DNA of 64,000 bases, from positions 11,079,962-11,143,961 of the forward strand of contig NC_135021.1 of assembly GCF_051020955.1 (NCBI RefSeq), written 5' to 3'. Both the position numbers and the translations under genes were made by a program. Shown piece after piece: positions 10,002 to 22,953 of this stretch (positions are counted from its first letter, which is position 1; each line of letters opens with the position of its first letter). The notes under the pieces are model-generated. The model worked only from the letters and a program-made list of their open reading frames with translations, was not told where the DNA came from and did no database searches. This DNA comes from Megalopta genalis (taxonomy: Eukaryota; Arthropoda; Insecta; Hymenoptera; Halictidae).

Positions 10002-11242
10002 CTAATAATATTCTATATAATATTCAAATAATATCTAACTGTGTTACTACGCTCGACTTCTTTTTTCTTTCTTTCAGTTTCAGATATAACCTGCTCAAAT
10101 TTCTATCGTGTATTTTTGCTAGATGTTTCTCTGTATAAACCCGTACATCTGCGACTTGTATTCTTATTTTATATGCTAAAAGATGCATATGCCCGTACGT
10201 GAATAAAATGAGTTAAATTGACAATAACATTTTTAGACTTTAGCACATTTTTATAGCATTAATGGAAAGCAATCTATAATTATCCAAGACAGCAGAAGCG
10301 TGTCAACAAGTTTGCTATTTGCCAGCAAGAATATCCAACATATTTCCAAGAGAAATTGAAAGTCGAATGCCTTGTCGAATTTCCGGCTTCAGATTTTCTA
10401 TTTCACAATTACAGCAATTACGAAGACGCTTAAACGATAAGAAAATATATTTACTATATACCTTTACTAAATATTTACTACATTTTCACGCATTAGCATC
10501 GCAATACTTTTCTCCAAATCTTGCGTGATGATAGATGAACATAATAAAAAGAATATGAATCATCAATTGATAGATAAAACTTTTCTTTTTATATACGTTC
10601 TTGATTCAAAGGCACAGAAATTGGGACAATCACCGAAATTGGGACAGACACTGGAATTGGATCAGAGGCAAAAATGGGGTCGTTTGTCCTATTCCCGTTG
10701 GACAGAAGACTACGAGTCGAATTCTCGTCAAAACGATACAATTTCAACGACACTCCCGGTCTTCTTTGTCTCGAAGATCAGCGTTCGCCGCATTCTTCCA
10801 TCGTATTTGATTTTCGTCGGGAATCCTCGGCGACAATATTATCGCTCCGCTATAAATCGAAGCGGCAGGAGAGCGCGGCGGTTCATCGACGTCACTATAC
10901 GAAGGCGTCGCGTCGCGACGAAGTATCAAAACGCGTTACGGAAGTTTGGCGAACGGAGGCCAGGTGACTGTGGCGGCCGTCCGAAAATAACGCAACTTTC
11001 CCTCTCGGAACAGGCTATGCATACAAAACGACGGTGTGCTCCTCGCCGGCCAATAATCGTTTTCCGGCAGAAGTGCCGCCGGTTTCGCGAGGCCTTCGCC
11101 CGTCTCTTCCGCGTGTTCGCGCACGCGCCGCTTGTAATTCCCCTGTAAAACCCGCTCTTACCATGCTACCTTTCGCGAGAGTACCATGCCGCGCGAATTT
11201 GTAACGCGGCCTCGTATAACGAGTCGAGCATGTCCTCCCCAT
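10002..11242. other. Unique stretch, AT-rich then GC-rich
   Basis: AT-rich to about 10600, then a GC-rich island at 10670-11240. At 10617-10650 a phrase AAATTGGGACA occurs twice. The 207-codon plus frame at 10525-11148 crosses both compositions, has no recognisable domain, and is paralleled by open frames on the other strand, so I do not call it a gene. Confidence 0.5.
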
Positions 11243-11246
11243 GAAC

Positions 11247-12730
11247 GCGAAGAATATCCTTTTGGACGCCGAAGCATCGTCTTGGACGAAAGAAACATCA
11301 CTTTGGACGCAGAATATCATTTTGGATGGAAGGATAATCATTGTTCACGCAAGGAATACTCTTCTGAACGCGTAGAACATCCTTTTGGAAGCTGGATATG
11401 TATTTTTTGTCGCAGGAACATCCATTTGGATGTCGGAACATCTGTTTGGATGCTGGAACATACTTTTGGATGCAATGAATATCTTTTGGATGCAAGAACA
11501 TCCTTTTGGAAGCAAGAATATCACTTTGAACACAGGGTATATTCTTTTGGATGCAATAGTATCCTTTTGAACGCAAGGAATATTCTTTTGGATACAGGAA
11601 TACCATTATCGAACAAAGGAATATCATTTTAGACGCTAGGTATACGCATTCGAATACAAGAAATATCCATCTGGATACAAGAACATCCTTTTGAACTCGT
11701 GGAATATCCTTTTGGACGCAAAGAATATGGAAGGAAAAAGAATTGGATAGGAAAACAGCCTTTTGAAAACAAGAAATATCATTTGTGTCGCAGTGAATAT
11801 CCTTTTGGAAGCAATAATATCACTTTGACCGCAAGGAATATTCTTCTGGATATAGAAATACCATTATCGAACAAAGGAATATCATTTTAGAAGAAAGGAA
11901 TATTCTTTTGGATGCAAGAAACATCCTTTTTAAGTAGTAGAATATCCTTTTGGATGCAAAGAATATCCATTTGAATAGAAGGACATTCTTTTGAAAGCAA
12001 GGAATATCATTTGTGTCGCATTGAATATCCTTTTGGAAGCAATAATATCACTTTGACCGCAAGGAATATTCTTCTGGATATAGGAATACCATTATCGAAC
12101 AAAGGAATATCATTTTAGAAGAAAGGAATATTCTTTTGGATGCAAGAAACATCCTTTTTAAGTAGTGGAATATCCTTTTGGATGCAAAGAATATCCATTT
12201 GAATAGAAGGACATTCTTTTGAAAGCAAGGAATATCATTTATGTCGCATTGAATATCCTTTCGGAAGCAATAATATCACTTTGACCGCAAGGTATATTCT
12301 TTTGGATGCAATAGTAACCTTTTTAGCGCGAGGAATATTCTTTTGGATACAGGAATACCATTATCGAACAAAGGAATATCATTTTAGACGCTAGGAATAC
12401 GCTTTCGAATACAAGAAATATCCATCTGGATACAAGAACATCCTTTAGAACTCATGGAATATCCTTTTGGTCGCAAAGAGTATCCATTTGAATAGAAGAA
12501 CATCCTTTTGAAAGCAAGGAATATCCTTTTGGATGTAGGAATATCATTTCCGAACAAAAGAATATCATTTTAGATGCTAGGAATACCCTTTTGAATACAA
12601 GAAATATCCATCTTTGAACTCATGGAATATCCTTTTTGGTCGCAAAGAGTATCCATTTGAATAGAAGAACATCCTTTTGAGAGCAAGGAATATTCTTTTG
12701 AATGTGAAGACAATCCTTCTGGGCGCTATA
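11247..12730. repeat. 20-21-bp minisatellite with 228-bp higher-order period
   Basis: Around 70 variants of a unit resembling GGAATATCCTTTTGGATGCA. From about 11775 a block repeats at 12003 and 12231, a higher-order period of 228 bp with few changes, marked by GTGTCGCA followed by GAATATCC. Frames inside look repetitive in protein but are broken by unit-length changes. Confidence 0.95.
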
Positions 12731-12757
12731 ATTCCAGATTTGTGCGAACTAACTATC

Positions 12758-12956
12758 AGACCGCGGATTTTTATGCGAAATAAAATTTGTCTAAGTTAAT
12801 TGTAAGAAACGTAAGTCAGACAAAAGTGTCTTTTCTATTTTAATAATTTTAATAAGACATATGTAATACAAAAATATTCTCAGACTCTTCTAAAGACTTT
12901 ACGGTTTCTTCTTTTCATCTACTAATTCTTGTCAAAAATGCATAAAATCCTCAGTC
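12758..12956. mobile_element. GACTGC-type MITE, third near-complete copy
   Basis: The ends GACCGCGGATTTTTATGC and GCATAAAATCCTCAGTC are inverted. Orientation is opposite to 371-567. The interior has TCTAAGTTAATTGTAAGAAA and TTTTAATAATTTTAATA, also seen in the single-ended copy near 25722. Confidence 0.6.
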
Positions 12957-13496
12957 CACTAATTACCATGGAGCACACAGGGCGCAGATTTTATGCATTT
13001 ATTATAAAGACGAGTGCACAGGTGAAACGCGAGATTGTAAGAACATCGCAGGAACGATCTCCAACCGATTCTGACCACCGAGAAAGGCGGCAGTCAATTT
13101 CTACTCGACTCGCGTTCCGTGCAATGGAGGTAAACAATTTTTATCTGCCGCTGAGAGAAACAGACCGCTAATCACGCCGCGAGAAACCGCCTATTAGTTA
13201 TTGAAACGCGAAATTAGCGCGCGACCGTGCTATTAGAATCTTTTTATGCAAGACTAAAATTGTTTCGAGCAATTACGGAAAACTAGAGCCGAATAGAAAT
13301 CCGTGTCTTCTTTTATCGATTCCTTGCACTGCAATTCGAGTTTGTTTCGCGGAGCTGACACAGGCACTCGCTGTTCCGCTGATCGAACGATATGCAGACT
13401 ACGAAAACATACAAAATACGAAGGAGACAAAATAGAAATATTTTGCATGAACTGCACAATGTCATTATTTCGTTTCGAAATAATGCTGCGCAATAA
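12957..13496. other. Unique stretch
   Basis: Mixed composition. It opens with another single GACTGC-type end (GCGCAGATTTTATGCATTTA near 12980). No gene was recognised. Confidence 0.5.
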
Positions 13497-14835
13497 ACGT
13501 ATAATTGTTGTATAATTTCCTAATAATTCTCGTATAACTTCTGTACAATCGTTGTACAATTTGTGTATAATTTGTGCATAATTCTTGTACAATTTGTGTA
13601 CAACTGTTGTACGATTTGTGTATAATTGTTGTATAATTTCCTAATAATTGTCATATAACATCTGTACAATTATTGCACATTTTGTGTATAAATCTTGTAT
13701 AATTTGTGCATAATTCTTGTATAATCTGTGTATGATTGTTATAGGATATGTGTACAATTGTTGTATAATTTTCTCATAATTGTCGTATAATTTCTGTATA
13801 ATTATTGTATAATTTATCTATAAATCTTCCATAATTTGTACATAATTCTTGTACAATTTGTGTACAATTGTTGTACGATTTGTGTATAATTGTTGTATAA
13901 TTTCCTAATAATTGTCATATAATATCTGCACAATTATTGCACATTTTGTGTATAAATCTTGTATAATTTGTGCATAATTCTTGTATAATCTGTGTATGAT
14001 TGTTATAGGATCTGTGTACAATCGTTGTATAATTTTCTCATAATTGTCGTATAATTCCTGTGTATAATATTATTGTATAATTTATCTATAAATCTTCCAT
14101 AATTTGTACATAATTCTTGTACAATTTGTGTACAATTGTTGTACGATTTGTGTATAATTGTTGTATAATTTCCTAATAATTGTCATATAATTTCCTAATA
14201 ATTGTCATATAATATCTGCACAATTATTGTACAATTTGTGTATAAATCTTGTATAATTTGTGCATAATTCTTGTATAATCTGTGTATGATTGTTATAGGA
14301 TATGTGTACAATTGTTGTATAATTTTCTCATAATTGTCGTATAATTTCTGTATAATTATTGTATAATTTATCTATAAATCTTCCATAATTTGTACATAAT
14401 TCTTGTATAATTTGTGTACAATTGTTGTACGATTTGTGTATAATTGTTGTATAATTTCCTAATAATTGTCATATAACAACTGTACAATTATTGTATAATT
14501 TGTGTATTAATCTTGTATAATTTGTACATAATTCTTGTATAATCTGTGTACGATTGTTATAGGATCTGTGTACAATTGTTGTATAATTTTCTCATAATTC
14601 CTGTATAAGTATTGTATAATTTATCTATAAATCTTCCATAATTTGTACATAATTCTTGCATAATCTGTGTATAATTGTTATAGAATTTGTGTACAATTGC
14701 TGTAAAATTTCCTCATAATTGTCGTATAACTTCTGTACAATTATTGTATAATTTATGTATAAATCTCTCATAATTTGTACATCATTCCTGCATAATCTGT
14801 GTATAATTGTTGCACAATTTTTAATATTTTTGATA
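13497..14835. repeat. TTGTATAATT-type minisatellite with 264-286-bp higher-order period
   Basis: A long AT-rich array of 15-17-bp units such as TTGTGTATAATTGTTGTA. The marker GTACGATTTGTG recurs at 13609, 13873, 14141 and 14427, giving higher-order units of 264, 268 and 286 bp. The last includes a duplicated CCTAATAATTGTCATATAAT. Confidence 0.95.
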
Positions 14836-15830
14836 CACTAAATAAATTTTAAATGTGAGTAATCTGGCTAATGATTAATAATTAGAACCCGCTGATTATT
14901 ATAAATTACAACAAATTACTTAAAATAACTAACGGATTACAACGGTTAATCATCGATCAGATAACTTTGTCCCCGATGCTGTCAAAAATATGCGAACTTC
15001 AAAGAGAATGTACGAACAACAATTGGCCCTAAAATAAACGGCAGACTGTACAGCGAAAAAACGAAACTAAATTAAGGAGGACCGATTTAATCATATTTTT
15101 GTTAATTTATCGGACACCGTGATCGAGGAGAAAAGAGGCCGAAAAGCAGCGTGACCACGCGGAAAGGACGGATTATCGGAACGTAATTAAGTCCGGAGGA
15201 ACCGTTTGCCGTGGGTAGATCAATTATCGTACGGGGTTCTTCGGGAATTAATGCGATACTCTGCCGAACAATGGAAACGATTTCTCGCGTGGGCGGCTAA
15301 TACGAAGATAGGTCTTTCGCCTCGATATACATGCATATATCGGAAACGTTGTCGTCACCTACCGGCCGTGGGCGTGGATACAAGCACGCGAACCTTTGAT
15401 GCCCGGCGCGTGCAATAAACCGACGGCATTACAACCGCGCGCAGCTCTCGTGCCGCATTTTCGACCGCGTTGTCTTCAGCACCGTGTTTCCACTTGTAAC
15501 GCTGCTACGCGACATTCGTAAAGTATTTTATTTATTAACGCGGTCCCTGCACAACAATACCCGGTATGCCGATTTTATGCGCCGCGACGCGACGCGACGC
15601 CGCGCGGACGCAATTGAATGGAAACCTTAATGAAGATTCAGCGGATCCCGTTCCTCCCGGCCAGCTAATTTATTTAATTAATTTCGATTACTCGGAAAGG
15701 ACTCGGCCGCCACATTTGCGCGAACTTTCGCTGTAATGTGTATTTTCATATCGGTGTTGGGCGACATTTTGTTCGGATGATCGATAAAAGATAAAGGCGA
15801 ATAAAGATTGATTCCACACCAGCGAATAAA
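14836..15830. other. Unique stretch with GC-rich island
   Basis: AT-rich to 15060, GC-rich from about 15120 to 15640. There is a short GCGACGCGACGC run near 15585. No gene was recognised. Confidence 0.5.
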
Positions 15831-16130
15831 TATTCGATCGAATAAAAATGTATCTAGAGACAAAATTTATCCGAATCTTTTTATTCGATCGAGATTTTAT
15901 CCGAATAAGAATTTATTCGTACGGAAAATAATCGATTTGAATCCGTATTGCTATGTTGAATGATTCAAATAAAAAATGATACGAATGAAGAATTTTTCGA
16001 GTTATTCGAATAATGAATTTTTCGAATTATTCGAGTGATGGATGTTTCGAATTATTCGAATGAAAAATGATTCGAAGAAAGAATTATTCGAATAAAGAAG
16101 CATCCGAATAATGAATTATTCAAAGATGCG
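15826..16130. repeat. TTCGAATAA-type degenerate tandem repeat
   Basis: Variants of ATTCGAATAATGAATTTTTC repeat irregularly. They resemble the longer array at 19310-20165. Confidence 0.8.
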
Positions 16131-16535
16131 AAGACTTAACATGATGTTATAAACATGAAAAAATAAATAAACAATGACTAAAGTGGAAAGTACACTTATG
16201 CCAGGTTTTCCAGATATTTTTCAATTTACATAAAATTGAATAATACAAAATGTAATTAATTGATCGTTTAGTCTTGTTTCATTTATTTCCTCGTAAAGAA
16301 ACCGAATGAAATCTCAAATGGCCGAGAAAAATATAGGAATATCGGGGTTCCCGATCGAACATTTGGATCGAATTATTGGACCGCGTCGCGGAATCACACT
16401 TCAGCCGGGAAATGTCGCGTAATTTCTGGCAAAGTCGAGCTGGTTCCTCGGGTATTTTTTTCCGCGCTACAATGTTCCGGCGCGGCGGCGTGTTGGATTT
16501 AGCTGAAAAAAGCTACAGAGACGCGGTGAAGGATC

Positions 16536-16584
<49 letters not shown>

Positions 16585-17037
16585 AACGAGCATCTGAACT
16601 GTCATAAAAATTCAGCGTGTCCCGGGCATGTGGCCGGCGTGTGCTCATCGACCGCAAAAAGCATGAAACAGGACAATTGAAAAATTAACGCGGCCGTCCC
16701 GGCGAAGATTATGCCGCGGAGTAAAGCTGAATCTGTCCTGCGGTTCGAAACTAACGGATCGTGTTATTTACTCGCGGCGTTAATGAATTTCTATCGTGTA
16801 GCAGGCGATATCAAAGCAAGTACATCGCTCCAAATAGTCGCTGTTCCGACCGCTGCTAGTTTTTTAGATCCAAAGTTAACGTAATTCGTGACAAGGATGA
16901 CTGGATCAGACTCAAACCGGTGGAAATATTGAACAAATTTTGGACACTAGATTTTCGGAATCATAAAAACGGCTACCTCACATTGTTTCGTAAATGTAAC
17001 AAGAGTATATTTATTCGAAATTTTCGCGACTTTTATT
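16131..17037. other. Unique stretch with GC-rich island and GA tract
   Basis: AT-rich to 16330, GC-rich from 16375 to 16780, with a 40-bp GA run at 16539-16579. No gene was recognised. Confidence 0.5.
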
Positions 17038-17416
17038 GCAATATTTCGCTGCTCTAATTCAATACCGAGATATCTCTAAATAATGAAGTTTAATGAAAAA
17101 GGCACTTCAAGTTTTATTTTCCCAATAATAATTTCCTTTTCGAAAGTAATCAAATATTATTTTCACTAAATTTTGTACTAATGTATATTGAAACAAGTAA
17201 AATAAGTATAAATACAAATAAATATATAATAAAATAATCTATATATAAATATAGATATCTTAATATTTCAATATTTCCCCAGATACGCACAAATTGGGAC
17301 AGTATTGCATGATCCAAGTAAAATACTATTTCCTATGAAAAAGTGGAATATCTCCAAATCACGTTTTTTTAAAAAACATATCTCAGTATTGGATCTCAAT
17401 ATTGAATTGCGAAACG
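17038..17416. mobile_element. Possible inverted-repeat element (AATTCAATACTGAGA family)
   Basis: The left part has CTAATTCAATACCGAGATAT and the right part, on the other strand, CAATACTGAGATATG. The sequence after the left end (AATAATGAAG, TTTTATTT, CCAATAA) parallels 35437-35582. Limits are approximate and no clean target duplication was found. Confidence 0.45.
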
Positions 17417-17930
17417 TTCGAGAAAATTTTGTTCGAGGAAAATTTGATCGGTCAAGTATTTTGAAGAATTGCTGAAGTTTGAAGAAATTTTCGTTCGCCA
17501 GAGAAAACTCGTTCCCGTCGCGCAGACGCGTCCACGTTGCCGTGTAGGACGCCGCCAGTCATTACTCTCGAATAAAACAAGGCCGCGTGTGGGTGGCGAT
17601 TTAATAATCCGGTAATTATCCGTCCCCGTCCGACTAAAACCCTAATCACGGGGCCGCGATCAATTCGAGCTTTTTTTCGGCGGGTCCCGGGGTCCGTGGC
17701 TCGCAGGCCAAGGAAGCCGCCAATAATGTTAATAGCGGTAATAATAACGGAGAGAACGACGCGTGCGCCGCGATGCAACGCGGTGCAACGCGTTTATGAA
17801 ACGCGCGGAACCGTCGCGTGTCTTCCACTGCAATGATCTACGGTGATTCTCATTAACATTAAACTTATCACCAGAGTGGGCAAACAAATCGTTTCGGATC
17901 TTTTAATTACTTAATAAAATGTTAAGATTC
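17417..17930. other. Unique stretch with GC-rich island
   Basis: GC-rich between 17490 and 17840. The open minus frame of 108 codons at 17452-17778 has no recognisable motif. Confidence 0.5.
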
Positions 17931-18240
17931 TAATCGAATTCTAATTCTAATCTAATCCAATTCTAATCTAATATAATTCTCTCTCTCTAATTCTAATCTA
18001 ATATAATTCTAATTCTAATCTAATCCAATTCTAATATAATTTTAATTTTAATATAATTCTAATTCTAACATAATTTAATTTTAATATAATTCTAATTTTA
18101 ATTTAATTTAATTTTGACATAATTCTAATTCTAATCTAATTTAAAAAATTAAATTATATAATATTAAAAAATATAATACTAATTCTAATGTAATTTAATT
18201 TCAATTTAATCTAATCTATATAATTCTACTTTAGAGTCTA
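17930..18240. repeat. AATTCTAATCTAAT degenerate repeat
   Basis: About 300 bp built of TAATTCTAATCTAATATAAT variants, with a short CTCTCTCT interruption near 17979. Confidence 0.88.
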
Positions 18241-19305
18241 AAATTATTAAGATTCTTTCACTAGATACGAGATTGAATTTTAGGTAAAAAATGCAAGTAA
18301 CCCAAATAAATACAATCTTCCAAAATTCAATCTCATTGAATATTAAATTCAACCCTTTGTAGCCAACGTGCAGGTACTTTTAAATCAGCATCATTGCAAT
18401 GAACAATTTCAGATCTTGTCATGTTTGTAAGACAACAATGCAGTCGCCTTTAAGACAGCGCTATTACAACGACGAGTCCCAAATATTTTTATTTAAAAAT
18501 TATTATTTATTGTATACGATTATTCTAGTTGCGTTGCCTTCGATACCTCTGTCAAACAAAAGTCGCTAGTTACGATTTTTAAAATAGATCAAGGAAGTAG
18601 TAGTACATAATTTTTAACATAATCAACACAGGTTTTATATTTTTTCCTTAACACACACACACACACTCTTCTGTTTTACTATTTCTTCTCTAACGAAGGG
18701 TTTTTCTGTCCGTACACATGAACAAATAAATAAATAATAATAGCAACGACACTGTCAAAATTGGCAACGGCAGCGATGCAACAACTTGAGATTGACAATT
18801 TCGGCATTGAACGAAACCGAATTGGGGCATAGTGCAAGTATGATAATTTGCATGGCGAAAACTGAAACGCCAGGATCGTGCATTTCGACTAGCATAATGA
18901 GCTCCGACTGGACGTGACTCCGATTGGCAACGAGGTGGATTGACGTTCGCTCCGGCGAACCTGTATCTAGCTTTTCTTGTCCGGTTGACATTGCGTAAGC
19001 GTAGCTGAACTCATCGACATCGTTCGCGGCGCTCCAGAGCGTTATTCTAACACCTCGATCGGCACAAGTACAATAGCCGAGAGCGGTCGCCTCTTGCTGC
19101 GTGTTTATTGAACAAACGAGACCACGTGTATCGTACGATTCTCTTTGCCCTGCAGACCGGTCGCGGACTCCCTCCCCGTTTAGGCGAAAGTCACGAGACG
19201 CGCGGGCTCTATCCGTGCCGTGCCTCCAGCAATTATCGAACACGGCCTCCGAAATTTACAGCGTTTTCCGCCGTCGCGTCGCTCCAGCTTATTTCTTTCG
19301 AATTC
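18241..19305. other. Unique stretch
   Basis: AT-rich to about 18730, including a short AC dinucleotide run at 18652-18667, then GC-richer to 19300. The 162-codon minus frame at 18755-19243 has no recognisable domain, and two plus-strand frames overlap it. It is the only mid-length frame in a non-repetitive, moderately GC region of this part, so I flag it without calling a gene. Confidence 0.45.
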
Positions 19306-20165
19306 ACTCGCAACTTCGAACTCGAACATTTTCAGTTTATTCGAGCATTTCGAATTCATTCGAATACGTAGAAATCATTCAAACATTCCGAATTTATGCG
19401 AGCATTTCGAATTTATTCGAACATGTCGAATTTATTCGAATATGTTGAGTTGATTCGAACATTTCGAATTTATTCAAATATGTCGAATTCATTCGAACAT
19501 TTCGAATTGATTTGAATATGTAGAATTTATTCAGAACATATCGAATTTATTTGAATATGTTGAGTTTATTCAAACATTCCGAATTTATTCGAACATGTCG
19601 AAGTTATTCGAATTTATTCGAGAAACATTTCGAATTTATTCAAATATGTCGAATCCATTCGAACATTTCGAATTGATTTGAATATGTAGAATTTATTCAG
19701 AACATATCGAATTTATTTGAATATGTTGAGTTTATTCAAACATTCCGAATTTATTCGAACATGTCGAATTTATTCGAATATGTCGAGTTAATTCAAACAT
19801 TCCGAATTTATTCGAACATTTCGAATTTATTCGAATATATCGAATTTATTCGAATATGTCGAGTTAATTCGAACATTTCGAATTTATTCAAATATATCGA
19901 ATTCATTCGAACATTTCGAATTGATTTGAATATATAGAATTTATTCAGAACATATCGAATTCCGAATTTATTTGAACATTTCGAATTTTTTCGAATAATA
20001 TTTTATTTTCATAATATATCGAATAAATTCTTCGAATAAAATTTTATTCGAGTAATATTACGAAGAAAATTTTATTCCAAAAATATTTCGAGTAAATCCT
20101 TCGAATTTAATTTTATTCGAATAAGATTTCGAATAAAATTTTACTGAAAGATTCTATTAGATTGA
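19306..20165. repeat. 19-20-bp minisatellite (TTCGAATTTATTCGAACATG)
   Basis: More than 40 units alternating ACATTTCGAATTTATTCGAA and ATATGTCGAATTTATTCGAA. A block around 19460-19600 is repeated at about 19620-19760 (roughly 160-170 bp). The array decays after 19990. Confidence 0.95.
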
Positions 20166-21230
20166 ATCTAAGTATTAATTCTATCAGAGAGATCAACTGA
20201 AATTTCGTGAAGTTAAAAAATATTGAATGCAAGTAGATTGCGGATCCATTATGTAAAATAAAAATGTTCCAACTAATTCATATTAAATATCAGTAAAAAT
20301 AAAAATGTCTTTTCCTAATAATACGCATGAATTCAAAAAAATTTAAGAATATTCTTAAATTTTTCTAATAAAATTACAGTCTTGTTAGAAATAATTCTGC
20401 AATTATTCTGGCTGCAGAAAGCGAGCGAACAATTGTTACTAAATTAAAAATCAAACTATAAATTAATAGAATATCATTATGCTATTATTAATACATTATA
20501 AACTGTGTGTTAAATTATTCCATGTATTCTCAAATGCATAAACGCAGTCTGGGAATAAGAATCGATTTTCCAGCAGGTCAGGAAAAATAGCACGAAAACG
20601 GGACTCGATGAAAAGCAAACGAAAAACGCCCTAACCTCGATAAGTGTCGACTCGTAATTGAATAAACGCGAATGGAGAACTGGTCGACGATAGAAACGTG
20701 GTCCCGGCCGGGTGCATTTACCTGACACATAAGCCGGGGCTAAGCCAGCTCCACATGTCCGCGAGCGCAACCCTATGATCATTTCAATTCCAGAATCCGA
20801 AACCGATTATACTAATCAACGAAATCGGTCTCCCAATACGCTGCCGCGCAGCCTAATACGTCGGCCGAATTACCGCAGACCGCGCAACCTGCGATTCTGT
20901 ACGGGCATTGATACGAGTGTGAATATTTCAGGTCGCGAAAGGATCGATTCGTTCAAGCCTAACATTACCGCGGCAGTCGCGGTGTACAGCCTACATGGAA
21001 ATCAGCGGTGTCGTCCGTAACCCGGGCTTCCGTTTTTCCAGGAAAACCAGCGCGACGGAAGAAAATGATCGGTTTCCGGCGCCGCGATAGAAAAATTCAG
21101 CCGAGAAATTAGGGTTCGCGGCGATCCGGTCGATTTAGGGGTGAAAACAATTCGTGGAACACTCCTATAGGAGAAAGTATTGGTCTAATTCTTTATCTAT
21201 TCGATCTTTTGTACACAGTTTGAATTGTTG
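20166..21230. other. Unique stretch, AT-rich then GC-rich
   Basis: A single GACTGC-type MITE end lies near 20227 (GATTGCGGATCC). GC-rich from 20560 to 21130. Frames of up to 90 codons lack motifs. Confidence 0.5.
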
Positions 21231-21905
21231 CTTATATATTTTGTGAAGGTTTTATGAAGATTTTGCGAAGGCTTTGTGAATCTTTTGTGAAAGTTTTGTG
21301 AAGGTTTTGTGAAGGTCTTGTGAATCTTTTTTGAATCTTTTGTGAATATCTTGTGAATATCTTGTGAATCTTTTGTGAATCTCTTGTGAATCTTTTGTGA
21401 ATCTTTTGTGAATCTTTTGTGAAGGCTTTGTGAATATTTTGTGAATCTTTTGTGAAGGCTTTGTGAATCTTTTGTGAAAATTCTATGAATCTTTTGTGAA
21501 TCTTTTGTGAAAATTCTATGAATCTTTTGTGAATCTTTTGTGAAAATTCTATGAATCTTTTGTGAATCTTTTGTGAAAATTCTATGAATCTTTTGTGAAT
21601 CTTTTGTGAAAATTCTATGAATCTTTTGTGAATCTTTTGTGAAGGCTGTGTAAATCTTTTGTAAAAATTCTGTAAATCTTTTGTGAAGATTTTGTGAATC
21701 TTTTGTGAAGGTTTTGTAAAATCTTTTGTGATGGTTTTGTGAGTCTTTTGTGAAGTTTCTGTGAATCTTTTGTGGATCTTTTGTGAAGGTTTTGTGAATC
21801 ATTTGTGAAAATTCTGTGAATCTTTTGCGAATGTTTTGTGAAAATTCTGTAAATTTTTTGTGAATGTTTTGTGAAAAAGATTTAATAAAGATTTAATAAG
21901 ATTTA
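21231..21905. repeat. 11-bp minisatellite with 33-bp higher-order unit
   Basis: The unit is TGTGAATCTTT. In the centre a 33-bp triple unit with CTATGAATC and GTGAAAATT variants repeats about six times. Because 33 is a multiple of three, a 201-codon minus frame (21197-21802) stays open, giving a repeated FTKDSQKIHR peptide. It has no non-repetitive part, so I treat it as an artefact. Confidence 0.95.
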
Positions 21906-22014
21906 ATAAAAAAAATTTCTTGTAAAAATATTTTAATAATTTGAGTAGTTCTACAAGAACAAGTCAGAAACTAGACTTGTGATTGGTTCGGTAATTCCAG
22001 TGTTAAGATACACA

Positions 22015-22230
22015 CTATAAATTAATCCAAAAATAATTGGTCATAAAATAATCTACAAATATATAATAAAAAAATCGCCAAAATACAATCGATCATAAAA
22101 ATATCCCAAAAATAATTGATCATAAAAAGAGCCCCAAAACAATTAATCATAAAAATAGCCCAAAAGTAATTGTCCACGAAATAGCCTAAAAACAATTCTC
22201 CAAAAAATATCTCAAAAATAATCTATTCAT
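22015..22230. repeat. About 31-bp minisatellite
   Basis: Around seven units resembling CAAAAATAATTGATCATAAA followed by AATAGCC. Confidence 0.82.
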
Positions 22231-22953
22231 TTCGTAGGACTCTTAAGGTGCTCCTTAAGATTCGTTCATCGCGAATCTTTTAATCCTCCACACAATTATA
22301 AACATTCCGTTATTAATCTTCGCGTAAAATCCGCAGGCTGGCGGACAACGTTCGGTCGAAATGTTTCATTCGCCCGTGTTCCGGCGAATGTCCTCGGCCC
22401 GCACAGGGTGTCACGGCTCGGGTCCTTGGATTGATCAGGATGCGAGCTTTGGGATATCGATCCCGGAGGCTCGCCGGTAGCCGCGCGCGAATATCTCTCC
22501 TGTGTGTTTCCGTAACGAACGCGTGGAAGCGAGCGTGGAACGAGTTATCGTATCGAAGCGAGCAGAAAACGAAATATAGGCGTGTTCCCGGTGCGTGTCG
22601 CCGGCTGTTTGATGCACGGCCTTCCCCTCCTCGCGTGCCCGCGCCAATGGTTGACACGTCCGCGCGGAGGATATGAAAATATCGGCAGACACCATCCGCC
22701 ATTCCTGAAATGGATTTCCCGAATGCCGTAACCCATCGATTGGCGGTCGGCGCGGCTCGGCTCGGCGCGGCTCGGCGCGGCGCGGCGCGTCGCGACGCGG
22801 CGAGAGCCTCCCGTTAACGCCGCGTCGGCTCCCGTTCCTCTTCCGTACCTCGTCTCTGCCTAACTAGAATAAAGGAGCCAATCACTGTGCCCCGTTGGTT
22901 GACTTCAGGAGTTTTCGCTACTGAACGCAACTTTAGCTATTTAAATGACATTC
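22231..22953. other. GC-rich unique island
   Basis: GC-rich from 22320 to 22860, ending with a GGCTCGGCGC-type run at 22745-22800. Overlapping open frames on both strands (up to 129 codons) show no domain. Confidence 0.5.

Noticed and set aside
10525..11148. 207-codon plus frame
   Set aside because: It crosses from AT-rich to GC-rich DNA without a motif, and opposite-strand frames are equally open.
11247..14835. Possible CRISPR array
   Set aside because: The units are contiguous and vary along their whole length, with no constant repeat and unique spacer pattern; the DNA is eukaryotic.
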